Origin: Rhodococcus sp. W8901
GTDB taxonomy: Bacteria; Actinomycetota; Actinomycetes; Mycobacteriales; Mycobacteriaceae
DNA length: 64,000 nt
Assembly (NCBI RefSeq): GCF_013348805.1
Contig: NZ_CP054690.1
Coordinates: 1,426,001 to 1,490,000, forward strand
Reading direction: 5' to 3'
Shown here: in pieces, positions 16,237-24,376 of the stretch
Layout: each line of letters begins with the position of its first letter
How positions within the stretch are numbered: the first letter of the stretch is position 1
Notes under the pieces: generated by a model
Told to the model about the DNA's origin: nothing
The model's input: only the letters and a program-made list of their open reading frames with translations
Database searches by the model: none
Program-made: the position numbers and the translations under genes

Positions 16237-17195
16237 CAGTCCGGTCACACGAATTCGAGGCCGACCTCGAAGTGCATCGCAAGAGCGACGTCGTCGACGG
16301 CGTCGCCGTCCTCGAACTACGCCACCCAGCGGGGGTTGCGCTGCCGCAATGGACTCCGGGCTCGCACATCGATGTCGTATTGCAGCCGGACCTCGTGCGG
16401 CAGTACTCCCTGTGCGGCGATCCCTCCGACCCCGGCTGTTGGAGGATCGCGGTGCTCCGAGAGCCGGACGGCCGCGGTGGGTCACAGTACGTGCACGACA
16501 AGCTCGATGTGGGTGACTCGGTCCGGGTCCGCGGTCCCCGGAACAACTTCGAACTACGCGACGCGCCGCGGTACATCTTCATCGCCGGCGGCATCGGAAT
16601 CACCCCGATGCTGCCGATGGTCGCTGCCGCGCACGCCGCGGGATCCGACTGGACGCTCACGTACGGCGGCCGCCGTCGTGGCTCGATGGCGTTCGTCGAC
16701 GAGCTGACGACGCTCTACCCGGACAGCGTCGAGGTGTGCGCGCAGGACGTCTCCGGGCGGCCCGACCTCTCGGCGATCCTCGGTACACCGCTTCCGGACA
16801 CCCTCGTGTACTGCTGCGGTCCAGCCGGCCTCCTGGATGCGGTCGCCGAGAGGTGTGAGCAGTGGCCCGCCGGAACGCTGCACGTCGAGCGTTTCGCGGC
16901 AAGGGAACTCGGCGCCCCGGTCCTCGACGAGCCGTTCGAGGTGGAGCTCGCGCTCAGCGGCACGACCGTGACCGTGCCACCCGGTACCTCGATCCTCGAG
17001 GCGGTCACCGCGGCGGGAGTCCAGGTGCTGTCCTCCTGCCAGGAGGGTACGTGCGGGACCTGCGAGACGTCGGTGCTCGGCGGCGTCGTCGAGCACCGGG
17101 ATTCGTTGCTCACCGACGAGGAACGAGCGGCCGACGACACGATGATGATCTGCGTTTCGCGAGCAGCGTGCCCGCGACTCGTTCTGGACCTGTGA
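16233..17195 (+). CDS. PDR/VanB-type ferredoxin reductase (FMN, NAD(P)H, 2Fe-2S)
   Basis: A 320-residue one-protein electron-transfer chain. The flavin motif RQYSLCGDP lies near residue 52, the nucleotide-binding GGIGITPML near residue 115 and the C-terminal plant-type [2Fe-2S] motif CQEGTCGTC near residue 270 with a last cysteine in MICVSRA. It passes electrons from NAD(P)H to a partner oxygenase. The start at 16233 overlaps the small gene; the longer frame to 16089 is antisense-like. Both a Rieske oxygenase (upstream) and a P450 (downstream, 13-base gap) flank it, so it may serve either or both. Confidence 0.9.
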   Translation: MTVRSHEFEADLEVHRKSDVVDGVAVLELRHPAGVALPQWTPGSHIDVVLQPDLVRQYSLCGDPSDPGCWRIAVLREPDGRGGSQYVHDKLDVGDSVRVRGPRNNFELRDAPRYIFIAGGIGITPMLPMVAAAHAAGSDWTLTYGGRRRGSMAFVDELTTLYPDSVEVCAQDVSGRPDLSAILGTPLPDTLVYCCGPAGLLDAVAERCEQWPAGTLHVERFAARELGAPVLDEPFEVELALSGTTVTVPPGTSILEAVTAAGVQVLSSCQEGTCGTCETSVLGGVVEHRDSLLTDEERAADDTMMICVSRAACPRLVLDL

Positions 17196-17208
17196 GGAGA
17201 GCGGACAC

Positions 17209-18423
17209 ATGACCACCGAGACCTCGACCGTGCGGCTGGACCTGCCCGGCCTCGACGACGACCCGTTCGACGATGCGACCCTGGCGAATCCGTACGAATT
17301 CCATGCCAGGCTGCGAGCCGCCGGACCGGTCGTACGCCTGCCCCGATACGACGTCCTCGCGATGGGCCGCTACACGGATGTGCACGCCGCGCTCACCGAC
17401 TGGCGCACGTTCGTTTCCGGCCGGGGCGTCGGTCTGAGTGACTTCCAGCATGAGAAACCCTGGCGAACACCGAGTTTGCTGCTCGAGGCCGACCCGCCGG
17501 ACCATACCCCGGTGCGGGCGGCGATGAGTGCGATCCTGTCGCCGCGATCGGTCCGCCAACTGCGAGACCACCTCCAGGAGCAGGCGGATCTGCTCGTGGA
17601 CGCGTTGGTGTGTCGTGGCGAGTTCGATGCGGTCACCGACCTGGCCGAGGTGTTCCCTCTGCAGGTGTTCCCGGATGCGGTGGGCGTGCGCGCAGAGGGC
17701 CGCGAGAATCTTCTCCCGTACGGCGCGATGGCCTTCAACGCTTTCGGCCCCCGCAACGACCGGGTGACGAGGGCGCTCGAGACCGCCGAGCCGATCCAGG
17801 CGTGGATCTCGGAGAGCTGCGAGCGTGCCAACCTGTCGGCCACGGGATTCGGTGCGCAGATCTGGGCAGCCGCCGACCGCGGCGAGATCACACATGCTCA
17901 GGCGCCGATGCTGGTGCGCTCGCTGCTCACCGCGGGTGTGGACACCACGGTGTTCGGTATCGGGAACGCCCTGCACGCGCTGGCCGCGCACCCCGCCCAG
18001 TGGGGCATCCTGCACGAACGGCCCAACCTGGCGAAGTTCGCGTTCGACGAGGCGCTGCGCTTCGAGTCCCCTGTGCAGACGTTCTTCCGGACCACCGCCG
18101 CGGACACCGAGTTCGCCGGTCACCGGATCGCGGAAGGCCAGAAGGTGCTGCTGTTCCTCGGATCCGGAAACCGCGACGAGCGGCACTGGGGCGACCGGTC
18201 AGAGGAGTTCGACATCCAGCGCGCCGCGAGCGGCCACGTCGCCTTCGGAATGGGCATTCACCAGTGCGTCGGACAGCCCATCGCGCGGCTCGAGGCCGAG
18301 ACGATCCTGACTGCCCTGGCACGCCGGGTACGCCGGATCGAGCCGACGGCCGCCGCCGTCCCGAGGCTGAACAACACCCTCAAGGGCTGGGCTAGCATTC
18401 CGGTGCGGGTGCATCCCGTCTGA
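17209..18423 (+). CDS. Cytochrome P450, CYP199-like (para-substituted benzoate O-demethylase type)
   Basis: A 404-residue soluble bacterial P450. The I-helix motif LLTAGVDTTVFG lies near residue 240, the ExxR of the K-helix in FDEALRFESP near 282, and the haem-binding loop FGMGIHQCVGQ puts the ligand at about Cys353. The N-terminal PYEFHARLRAAGPVVRLPRYDV and the MAFNAFGPRND region resemble my memory of CYP199 enzymes, which demethylate 4-methoxybenzoate. GGAG precedes the ATG. It is the fourth gene of the Rieske operon and directly follows a VanB-type reductase, which would be an unusual redox partner for a CYP199. Confidence 0.85.
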   Translation: MTTETSTVRLDLPGLDDDPFDDATLANPYEFHARLRAAGPVVRLPRYDVLAMGRYTDVHAALTDWRTFVSGRGVGLSDFQHEKPWRTPSLLLEADPPDHTPVRAAMSAILSPRSVRQLRDHLQEQADLLVDALVCRGEFDAVTDLAEVFPLQVFPDAVGVRAEGRENLLPYGAMAFNAFGPRNDRVTRALETAEPIQAWISESCERANLSATGFGAQIWAAADRGEITHAQAPMLVRSLLTAGVDTTVFGIGNALHALAAHPAQWGILHERPNLAKFAFDEALRFESPVQTFFRTTAADTEFAGHRIAEGQKVLLFLGSGNRDERHWGDRSEEFDIQRAASGHVAFGMGIHQCVGQPIARLEAETILTALARRVRRIEPTAAAVPRLNNTLKGWASIPVRVHPV

Positions 18424-18427
18424 GTCG

Positions 18428-19258
18428 ATGAAGGCCTTGAGTGGGGTGTTGGACATGTCCGTGGTCGGGAGTCGCCGGGGCCCAACCGGTTCCGTCACCG
18501 TGCGGGCACTGAACCTGCTCGAGGTCTTCTCTCCGGACCAGCCCGTTCTGACGCTCAGTGAGATGTCCCGCCTGACGGGCTTCCCACTCACCACCGTGCA
18601 CCGGCTGGCCGCGGACCTGACCGGGTGGGGCGCGCTCGAACGGGACGGTTCGGGCCGGTACCGGATCGGGCTGCGGCTGTGGGAGGTCGCGTCGCTCGCG
18701 CCCCGCGGCACCATGCTGCGCGAGCTCGCCATGCCGGTGATGGAGGACCTGTCGCAGATCACGCAGGAGAACGTTCAGCTGGGGGTACGCGAGGGTTCCG
18801 AGATCATCTTCCTCGAACGAATCGGCGGCAAGCGCGCCGTTCCTGTCCGAACCCGGGTCGGAGGACGATTCCCGATCCACGCATCGAGCATCGGACTCGC
18901 GCTGTTGGCCTTCGCGCCGGTCATGGTGCAGGAGGAGGTGCTGTCGAGACCGCTCGAACGGTTCACCGAGAAGACCATCACCTCCGCGGACGAGCTGCGT
19001 CGAACACTCGCGGAGGTTCGCAAGCGGGAACTGGCGATCAGTGACCGTCAGGTCACGATGGAGGCGCTGTCGATCGCCGCACCGATCTTCGGACGCCCGG
19101 GTGTGGCCACGGCCGCCCTCGCGATAGTCGTCAACGCCGAGACCGCGCAGACGACTGCACTGTCCCAGATGGTGCGCGCTGCGGCGCGGTCGATCGGCCG
19201 TTCGTTGCAGCCGGGCGGCCTGACGGCCCGTGGTTACGGAGGCGGGCTGCCGGACTGA
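18428..19258 (+). CDS. IclR family transcriptional regulator
   Basis: A 276-residue regulator. The winged helix-turn-helix (VRALNLLEVFSPDQPVLTLS to LTGFPLTTVHRLAADL) occupies about residues 25-85, and the GAF-like effector domain follows with QENVQLGVREGSEIIFLERI. IclR proteins of this kind control aromatic-acid catabolism and often bind aromatic effectors. It starts 4 bases after the P450, so it is encoded in the operon it probably regulates; a second in-frame ATG lies at 18455. The inverted repeat at 14769-14812 is the likely operator. Confidence 0.9.
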   Translation: MKALSGVLDMSVVGSRRGPTGSVTVRALNLLEVFSPDQPVLTLSEMSRLTGFPLTTVHRLAADLTGWGALERDGSGRYRIGLRLWEVASLAPRGTMLRELAMPVMEDLSQITQENVQLGVREGSEIIFLERIGGKRAVPVRTRVGGRFPIHASSIGLALLAFAPVMVQEEVLSRPLERFTEKTITSADELRRTLAEVRKRELAISDRQVTMEALSIAAPIFGRPGVATAALAIVVNAETAQTTALSQMVRAAARSIGRSLQPGGLTARGYGGGLPD

Positions 19259-19269
19259 ACGATGTCGGG

Positions 19270-19286
19270 CACGGGCGTCACCCGTG
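19270..19286. terminator. Short hairpin between convergent genes
   Basis: CACGGG (19270-19275) and CCCGTG (19281-19286) pair around a 5-base loop, between the end of the iclR gene and overlapping the stop of the convergent SRPBCC gene. There is no T tract, so termination is only suggested by position. Confidence 0.35.
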
Positions 19287-19736
19287 TTCGACGATCCCGG
19301 CGAGCCGATCGAGCGCCTCATTCCAGCCGAGTTCGTTGTCCGCGGGATCGACCCCAGGCGGAATGCCTGTGTGCAGGACGTCCAGTTCGGTGCCGTCGGC
19401 GTGGTCCCACAGCTTGATCGACACGTTCATCATTCCGCGCATGTCAGGGTCGTCGGTCTCGAACTCCATCTGTTCCTTCACCTGCTTGCCGTCGGTGATG
19501 GACTGGAAGTAGCCGTGGTACGTGTCGGTGTGGGCCGTGGTCTTGCCGGCCACGTCGGGGGAGTCGTAGGTGAGTGAGATGCGGTAGTGCCCGCCGACGT
19601 GGGCGTCGAACCGGTGCACCTGCGCGGTCATGTTCGCCGGGACGCGCCAGGTCGCGATCGCTTCCGGATCCAGCAGGGCGCGGAAGACCCGTTCCCGCGG
19701 GGCGTGCAGGACCCTGATGGTTCGCGTCGACGACAC
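19278..19736 (-). CDS. SRPBCC/AHSA1-type protein
   Basis: A protein of about 152 residues with the AHSA1 (Aha1 C-terminal-like) pattern: RTIRVLHAPRERVFRALLDPEAIATW at the N-terminus, GGHYRISLTYDSPD, KEQMEFETDD and a last helix GWNEALDRLAGIV. The fold binds hydrophobic ligands; function is unknown. The GTG at 19736 is chosen because the fold begins there; the frame also opens at an ATG at 19796, which would overlap the upstream RES gene by 20 bases. It may be co-transcribed with the toxin-antitoxin pair upstream. Confidence 0.7.
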   Translation of the reverse strand: MSSTRTIRVLHAPRERVFRALLDPEAIATWRVPANMTAQVHRFDAHVGGHYRISLTYDSPDVAGKTTAHTDTYHGYFQSITDGKQVKEQMEFETDDPDMRGMMNVSIKLWDHADGTELDVLHTGIPPGVDPADNELGWNEALDRLAGIVEHG

Positions 19737-19776
19737 ACCGTGAGTGTCGCACTCGTGCGGTCCCGGGCGGGCGTGA

Positions 19777-20415
19777 TCAGGGCGCGAGAGCGGCATTGTG
19801 GGCGGTGAGTAGCGCCCCGAGAAGGTAGTGCCCGTCCGCCGAATCGAGCGGAACGACGCCGCCGACCGCCGTGACCGCGGGGTGCGCGATGGTGGTCGGG
19901 GAGCCGGCGAGCATCCAGGCGAGGTTGTTCTCGTCGTGCCGGGGCCGGTATTGCAGGCCGTCGATGCCGGGATTGGCGGCCAGGACGGCTGCGGCCCAGC
20001 GCCGGGTGTGGAGGTAGCCGGACGGGTCGCACTTGGTGAGCCAGACCCCCGCGTTCAGGCGCGCCGACCCGGTGCCGGTCAGGTCGGCCACCCGCACCGG
20101 GCGGGTGGTTCGCAGTTCGCTCAGTACGCGTCCCCGGATCTGCACCCGCGGAATCAGTCTGGGGGACTGGTCGACCGGCAGGTTCCGGCACAGCGTCTCC
20201 GCGACCGCGGCTGCGGGACTGTCCCCCAGATACAGGTAGGCGTAGGAGCCGTCGAGACTGTCGAACCTGCCGCCGGCACGCGGGCGTGGTCGTGGGGTGG
20301 GGTTGAGGTCGGCGGCGCCGCGCACGGCGCTGTGAATGCGCCACACCGACGTGTCGGCGGGAAGCGTGGTGATCAGGGCGGGTGGCAGCAGCGCCGGCGG
20401 ATCCGGGTAGATCAC
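19777..20415 (-). CDS. RES-domain toxin (NAD+ phosphorylase type)
   Basis: A 212-residue protein with the RES-domain landmarks: an early arginine in TSVWRIH, GGRFDSLDGSYAYLYLGDS with the RF and Y residues, and the glutamate in AAAVAETLCRN. RES toxins such as MbcT of M. tuberculosis destroy NAD+ by phosphorolysis and are held inactive by an Xre/MbcA/ParS antitoxin. The antitoxin gene lies directly upstream with a 7-base gap, the usual order. The extra C-terminal part (PGIDGLQYRPRHDENNLAWM) fits the family. Confidence 0.82.
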   Translation of the reverse strand: MIYPDPPALLPPALITTLPADTSVWRIHSAVRGAADLNPTPRPRPRAGGRFDSLDGSYAYLYLGDSPAAAVAETLCRNLPVDQSPRLIPRVQIRGRVLSELRTTRPVRVADLTGTGSARLNAGVWLTKCDPSGYLHTRRWAAAVLAANPGIDGLQYRPRHDENNLAWMLAGSPTTIAHPAVTAVGGVVPLDSADGHYLLGALLTAHNAALAP

Positions 20416-20422
20416 GCGATGC

Positions 20423-21019
20423 TCAGCCGTGGATCAGGTCGTCGGCCATGTCCCGCAGATCCTGCTCGTGCCCGCCCGCGACGGCGAGCTCGGCAGGGGA
20501 GCGCGGGTCGTCGGCGAAGGCGGTGGGGGACAGCCACCACGACGCGGTGCCCCATGGATCGTCCTTGGCGCCGATCATTCGGTTGATCTCGGCGACGATC
20601 GGGCGCACCTCGCGGCGTTCGGCGTCGAACTGGAAGGCAGGGAAGAGATTGTGCCCGGACGCGGGCAGTGCGATGACGGTGCCCGCCGCCGCCAGACGGC
20701 TGGCGGTGTTGCGGCTGGTGGCCGACTTGCCGAGGGCTCGGCTGACGGTGGTGGAGTCGAACATCTCGTGCTCGTCGACGAGCGACCGGAGAGCGGATGA
20801 CACGATGCGGGTGCGCGCCACCGCGGCTGCGGCGGGGTTGGCGACGGCGCGCTCGTGCTGCAGCGCCAGCGCCGGCCCCATCGCCATCAGCGCGGTCACG
20901 TCGTCGCGGACCGGCCGCAGGTTGGGCCGACGGGAGAACTCCTCTGCCAGCAGCTCGACCAGATCCTGATCGGACAGCGCGTGGATCGTGTCGCGGGCAC
21001 GGTCGCGGTCGACGAGCAT
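20423..21019 (-). CDS. Antitoxin of the RES system (Xre/MbcA/ParS-like)
   Basis: A 198-residue protein. A helical N-terminal part (IHALSDQDLVELLAEEFSRR) leads to a helix-turn-helix-like stretch (DSTTVSRALGKSATSRNTAS), and the C-terminal toxin-binding part has PAFQFD, PWGTASWWLSPTAFADD and RSPAELAVAGG, the pattern of antitoxins paired with RES toxins. The ATG at 21019 is preferred over a GTG at 21025 because GGAGG lies 7 bases ahead of it. It probably binds its own promoter and neutralises the NAD+-degrading toxin downstream. Confidence 0.8.
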   Translation of the reverse strand: MLVDRDRARDTIHALSDQDLVELLAEEFSRRPNLRPVRDDVTALMAMGPALALQHERAVANPAAAAVARTRIVSSALRSLVDEHEMFDSTTVSRALGKSATSRNTASRLAAAGTVIALPASGHNLFPAFQFDAERREVRPIVAEINRMIGAKDDPWGTASWWLSPTAFADDPRSPAELAVAGGHEQDLRDMADDLIHG

Positions 21020-21098
21020 GGTCACACCTCCGTATGTGCCACCAGCGTACCGCGTACCGACCGTGTCGGCCAGGAGGTGGGGAACGTCCTCGCGGTGC

Positions 21099-22562
21099 TC
21101 ACGACGGATTGCGTCTCGCCTCGAGCAACCGCAACCACACCTCGCTGACCGTCGGATACGACGGGACCGCGTGCCACAGCGTCTCGACCGGGACCCGGCC
21201 CACCACCGCGACCGTCGCCGCGTGCACCAGTTCCGCGACCCCGGATCCGACGAACGTCGCGCCCACCACGGTGTCGGTGGCCCGGTCGATCACGAGCGCC
21301 GCGCGCCCGGTGTAGTCGTCCCGCGACAGCGCGGCACCCGCGACGTCGATGTCGACCGCCAGCACCTCGACGTCGAGGCCGTCGTCACGGGCCTGTTCTT
21401 CGGTGCGGCCCACCGCGGCGATCTCGGGCGTCGTGAACACCACCTGCGGCACCTGCCCGTGATCGGCGGACGCGACGAACCGGGGCCCGTCGAGCGGCCG
21501 GCCCTCCGCTCGCGCCGCGATCACGTCGCCGCACACCCGCGCCTGGTACTTGCCCATGTGGGTGAGCAGGGACCGACCGTTGACGTCGCCCACCGCGTAC
21601 AGCCAGTCACCGTCGACGCCCGCCACAGTGAGGTGATCGTCGACGGTGACGTAGCCGTGAGAATCAAGATCGGGCAGACCGAGCGTCTCGAGCCCCAGCC
21701 CGGCGGTGGCGGGGGTGCGTCCGGTCGCGACGAGGATCTCGTCGGCCTCGAGTTCGGGGTCCGAGCCGTCGCCGCTCAGCGCCAGCGTGACGGGTCCGCC
21801 GTGGATCCGGCCGATGCCGGTGTCCGACGGGGCAATGCGAGTCACCGACTCCACGTTCGCGCCGAAGCGCAGGTTCACGCCGTGCTTGCGCAGTTTCTCG
21901 GCGACCATCTCGCCCGCGAACGGTTCGGTGCGTCCGAGCAGCCCGGACCCGCGGACGACGAGCGTCACCTCGTCGGCGCCGAGTTCGTGCAGCCACGTCG
22001 CGGCCTCGCACGCCACCACGCCACCGCCGATTACCGCGAGTCGTCTGGGGATCTCCCGCACGTTCGTGGCGTCGCGCGACGTCCACGGCAGCGCCTCCTG
22101 CAGGCCCGGTGTGCCGGGGACGGAGGCGGTCGTGCCGGTCGCGAGGACGACCGCGTGCCGGGCCCGCAGCACCCGGTCGCCGACGGTCACCTCCCGCGCC
22201 CCGGTGATGCGGGCGCTGCCGCGGATGACGTCGATGCCGACCGAATCCGCCCACAACACCTGTGACGAGTCGTCGAGGTTGTGCACGAAGCCGTCGCGGC
22301 GCGTGAGGACCGCCTCGACATCCAGTCCGTAGGCGTTGACCTTCTCCTCCACACCCGGCATGTGCCGCGCGGTGCCGAGCACCTCCACCGGTCGCAGCAG
22401 TGCCTTCGACGGCATGCACGCCCAGAACGAGCACTCGCCGCCCACCAGTTGGTGCTCGATCAGCGCCGCGGTGCGGTCGCTGCCGGCAATGGCGTAGGCC
22501 GCCGCGTTCTCGCCGGCCGGCCCGCCTCCGATCACGATGACGTCGAACTCTTCGGGAGCCAT
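21099..22562 (-). CDS. FAD-dependent pyridine nucleotide-disulfide oxidoreductase
   Basis: A 487-residue flavoprotein of the lipoamide dehydrogenase/mercuric reductase group. The FAD motif VIVIGGGPAGENAAAYA lies at residues 8-24, and the redox-active pair Cys-x4-Cys sits in GGECSFWACMPSK rather than the usual GGTCLNVGCIPSK. NAD(P) binding is by IGGGVVACEAATW, the second FAD contact by DVNGR, and the dimer domain has FTTPEIAAVG. The C-terminal His-x4-Glu reads HAVPSYPTVSE, so disulfide exchange is plausible. Family members include LpdA-like quinone reductases; the substrate cannot be told. Confidence 0.85.
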   Translation of the reverse strand: MAPEEFDVIVIGGGPAGENAAAYAIAGSDRTAALIEHQLVGGECSFWACMPSKALLRPVEVLGTARHMPGVEEKVNAYGLDVEAVLTRRDGFVHNLDDSSQVLWADSVGIDVIRGSARITGAREVTVGDRVLRARHAVVLATGTTASVPGTPGLQEALPWTSRDATNVREIPRRLAVIGGGVVACEAATWLHELGADEVTLVVRGSGLLGRTEPFAGEMVAEKLRKHGVNLRFGANVESVTRIAPSDTGIGRIHGGPVTLALSGDGSDPELEADEILVATGRTPATAGLGLETLGLPDLDSHGYVTVDDHLTVAGVDGDWLYAVGDVNGRSLLTHMGKYQARVCGDVIAARAEGRPLDGPRFVASADHGQVPQVVFTTPEIAAVGRTEEQARDDGLDVEVLAVDIDVAGAALSRDDYTGRAALVIDRATDTVVGATFVGSGVAELVHAATVAVVGRVPVETLWHAVPSYPTVSEVWLRLLEARRNPS

Positions 22563-22625
22563 GAATCCACGGTAGGCCCGACCGGGCGGTTTCGCGCCGC
22601 TTCCGGTCGGGCCAGGGGGTGGGGA

Positions 22626-23417
22626 TCAGCGTATCGAGCGACGCTCGAACCGGCGCTTCGCCCACACGTACCCGAAGAGGGCGATTGCGGCGGACCAGGC
22701 GACCGCCAAGGCTGCGTCGGCGCCGATCGGACCGCCCAGGAGAAGCCCGCGCAGGGTGTCGATGACCGGGCTGAACGGCTGGTACTCGGCGAACCAGCGC
22801 AAGCCGGTCGGCATGGAATCGGTGGGGACGAAACCGCTACCCAGGAACGGCAGCAGGATCAGGAACATCGGTAGGTTGCTCGCGGTCTCGACGCTCTTCG
22901 ACACCAGCCCGAGCGCGACGGACAGCCACGTGATCGCGAACGTGAAACCCGCCAGCAGCGCGATCGCCGCGATCCACTCGACGACCCCGGCCGTCGGGCG
23001 GAACCCGACGAGAAGTGCCACACCGGTGACCAGCAGCAGGCTCAGCATCGTCTGGATCATCGTGCCCACGACGTGACCGGTCAGCACCGACGCGCGCGAT
23101 ATCGCCATCGTGCGGAACCGGGCGATGATGCCCTCGGTCATGTCCGTGGCGACGGAGATCGCGGTTCCCTGAGCGGCGCCGGCCACCGTCATCAGCAGGA
23201 TGCCCGGGGTCACGAAATCGACGTAGGCGGAGCGCCCGCCGGTCGGATCTCCCAGGCCTGCACCGAGAGTCCCGCCGAACACGTAGACGAAGAGCAGCAG
23301 GATGACGATCGGCATCCCCACGAGCAATACCGTCATCGACGGGTACCGGACGATGTGCCGGAGGCTGCGCCGCAGCATGGTCGCCGAGTCCGTCAGTGTG
23401 TACGTCATCGTGGTCAT
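22626..23417 (-). CDS. ABC-2 type transporter permease
   Basis: A 263-residue membrane protein with six predicted helices. The pattern of drug-exporter permeases is visible: VGMPIVILLLFVYVFGGTL in the first pair, TPGILLMTVAGAAQGTAISV, then RFRTMAISRASVLTGHVVGT as the amphipathic coupling region and PLFLILLPFLGSGFVPTDSM-like sequence near the end. The ATG overlaps the stop of the ATP-binding gene (start 23417, stop 23414), so the two are translationally coupled subunits of one exporter. The substrate is unknown. Confidence 0.88.
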   Translation of the reverse strand: MTTMTYTLTDSATMLRRSLRHIVRYPSMTVLLVGMPIVILLLFVYVFGGTLGAGLGDPTGGRSAYVDFVTPGILLMTVAGAAQGTAISVATDMTEGIIARFRTMAISRASVLTGHVVGTMIQTMLSLLLVTGVALLVGFRPTAGVVEWIAAIALLAGFTFAITWLSVALGLVSKSVETASNLPMFLILLPFLGSGFVPTDSMPTGLRWFAEYQPFSPVIDTLRGLLLGGPIGADAALAVAWSAAIALFGYVWAKRRFERRSIR

Positions 23418-24376
23418 CGCACTGCCTCTTTTCGTGTTTCGGGTCGGCCGGTGAGTGCGAGGAAGACGTCGTCGAGGTCGGGCGTGTGGATCGACAGGTT
23501 CGCGACCTCGATCGAGTCTGCGTCGAGTCGGTCGAGAATCGACCGCAGTGACCGGATGCTGCCGTCTCCGGGAACCTGCAGCGTGAGGGTGTCGTCGTCA
23601 CGAACGGCGTCGGCGAGTGATGTTGCAGCCGAGTCCAACTCGTCCGGATCGATGAACTGCAGGCTGACGTGACCGCCCGGCACGAGGCGCTTGAGTTCGG
23701 TCGGCGTGCCTGCCGCGACCACGTGGCCGCCGTCGAGGACGGCGATGTGATCGGCGAGTTGGTCGGCCTCCTCCAGGTACTGCGTCGTGAGGAAGATCGT
23801 GACGCCGCCCGCGACGAGTTCGCGGATGATGTCCCACATCGTGCGTCGACTGCGCGGATCGAGTCCGGTCGTCGGTTCGTCGAGGAAGATGATCCGGGGA
23901 CTACCGACCAGCGTCATCGCGAGGTCGAGTCGCCGCCGCATCCCACCCGAGTAGCTCCCGGCAGGTTTCGAGGCCGCATCGACCAGGTCGAACTGCTCGA
24001 GCAGTTCGCTCGCCCGGCGCCGACCGGCGTCCCGGCCCAGGTGGTGGAGATCGGCCATCAGGATCAGGTTCTCGCGGCCCGTGAGGAGGTTGTCGACCGC
24101 GGAGAACTGCCCGGTGACGCCGATCGCGCGGCGGACGGCGTCGGGTTCCTGTGCCAGATCGTGGCCGCCGACCGTCGCGTCACCCGCGTCGGGGCGGACG
24201 AGAGTGGACAGGATGTGGACCGTGGTGGTCTTGCCCGCCCCGTTGGGACCGAGGAGGGCGAAGACGCTTCCCTCCGCGATGTCGAGGTCGATGCCGTCGA
24301 GCACTACATTGTCTCCGAAGGACTTTCGAAGCGAGCGAACGCTGATCGCCGATCGGGTGCTGACCGATGTCGTCAT
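23414..24376 (-). CDS. ABC transporter ATP-binding protein (DrrA-like)
   Basis: A 320-residue ATPase. Walker A is LLGPNGAGKTTT near residue 43, the Q-loop is VTGQFSAVDNLLTGRENL, the signature is SYSGGMRRRLDLAM and Walker B is IIFLDEPTTGLDPRSR. The C-terminal extension ends PDLDDVFLALTGR, as in the daunorubicin-resistance DrrA subfamily. The start at 24376 overlaps the TGA of the DUF4097 gene. The frame reads open to 25036, but that stretch is a shadow of DUF4097. With the permease it should form a membrane exporter of hydrophobic compounds. Confidence 0.92.
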   Translation of the reverse strand: MTTSVSTRSAISVRSLRKSFGDNVVLDGIDLDIAEGSVFALLGPNGAGKTTTVHILSTLVRPDAGDATVGGHDLAQEPDAVRRAIGVTGQFSAVDNLLTGRENLILMADLHHLGRDAGRRRASELLEQFDLVDAASKPAGSYSGGMRRRLDLAMTLVGSPRIIFLDEPTTGLDPRSRRTMWDIIRELVAGGVTIFLTTQYLEEADQLADHIAVLDGGHVVAAGTPTELKRLVPGGHVSLQFIDPDELDSAATSLADAVRDDDTLTLQVPGDGSIRSLRSILDRLDADSIEVANLSIHTPDLDDVFLALTGRPETRKEAVR

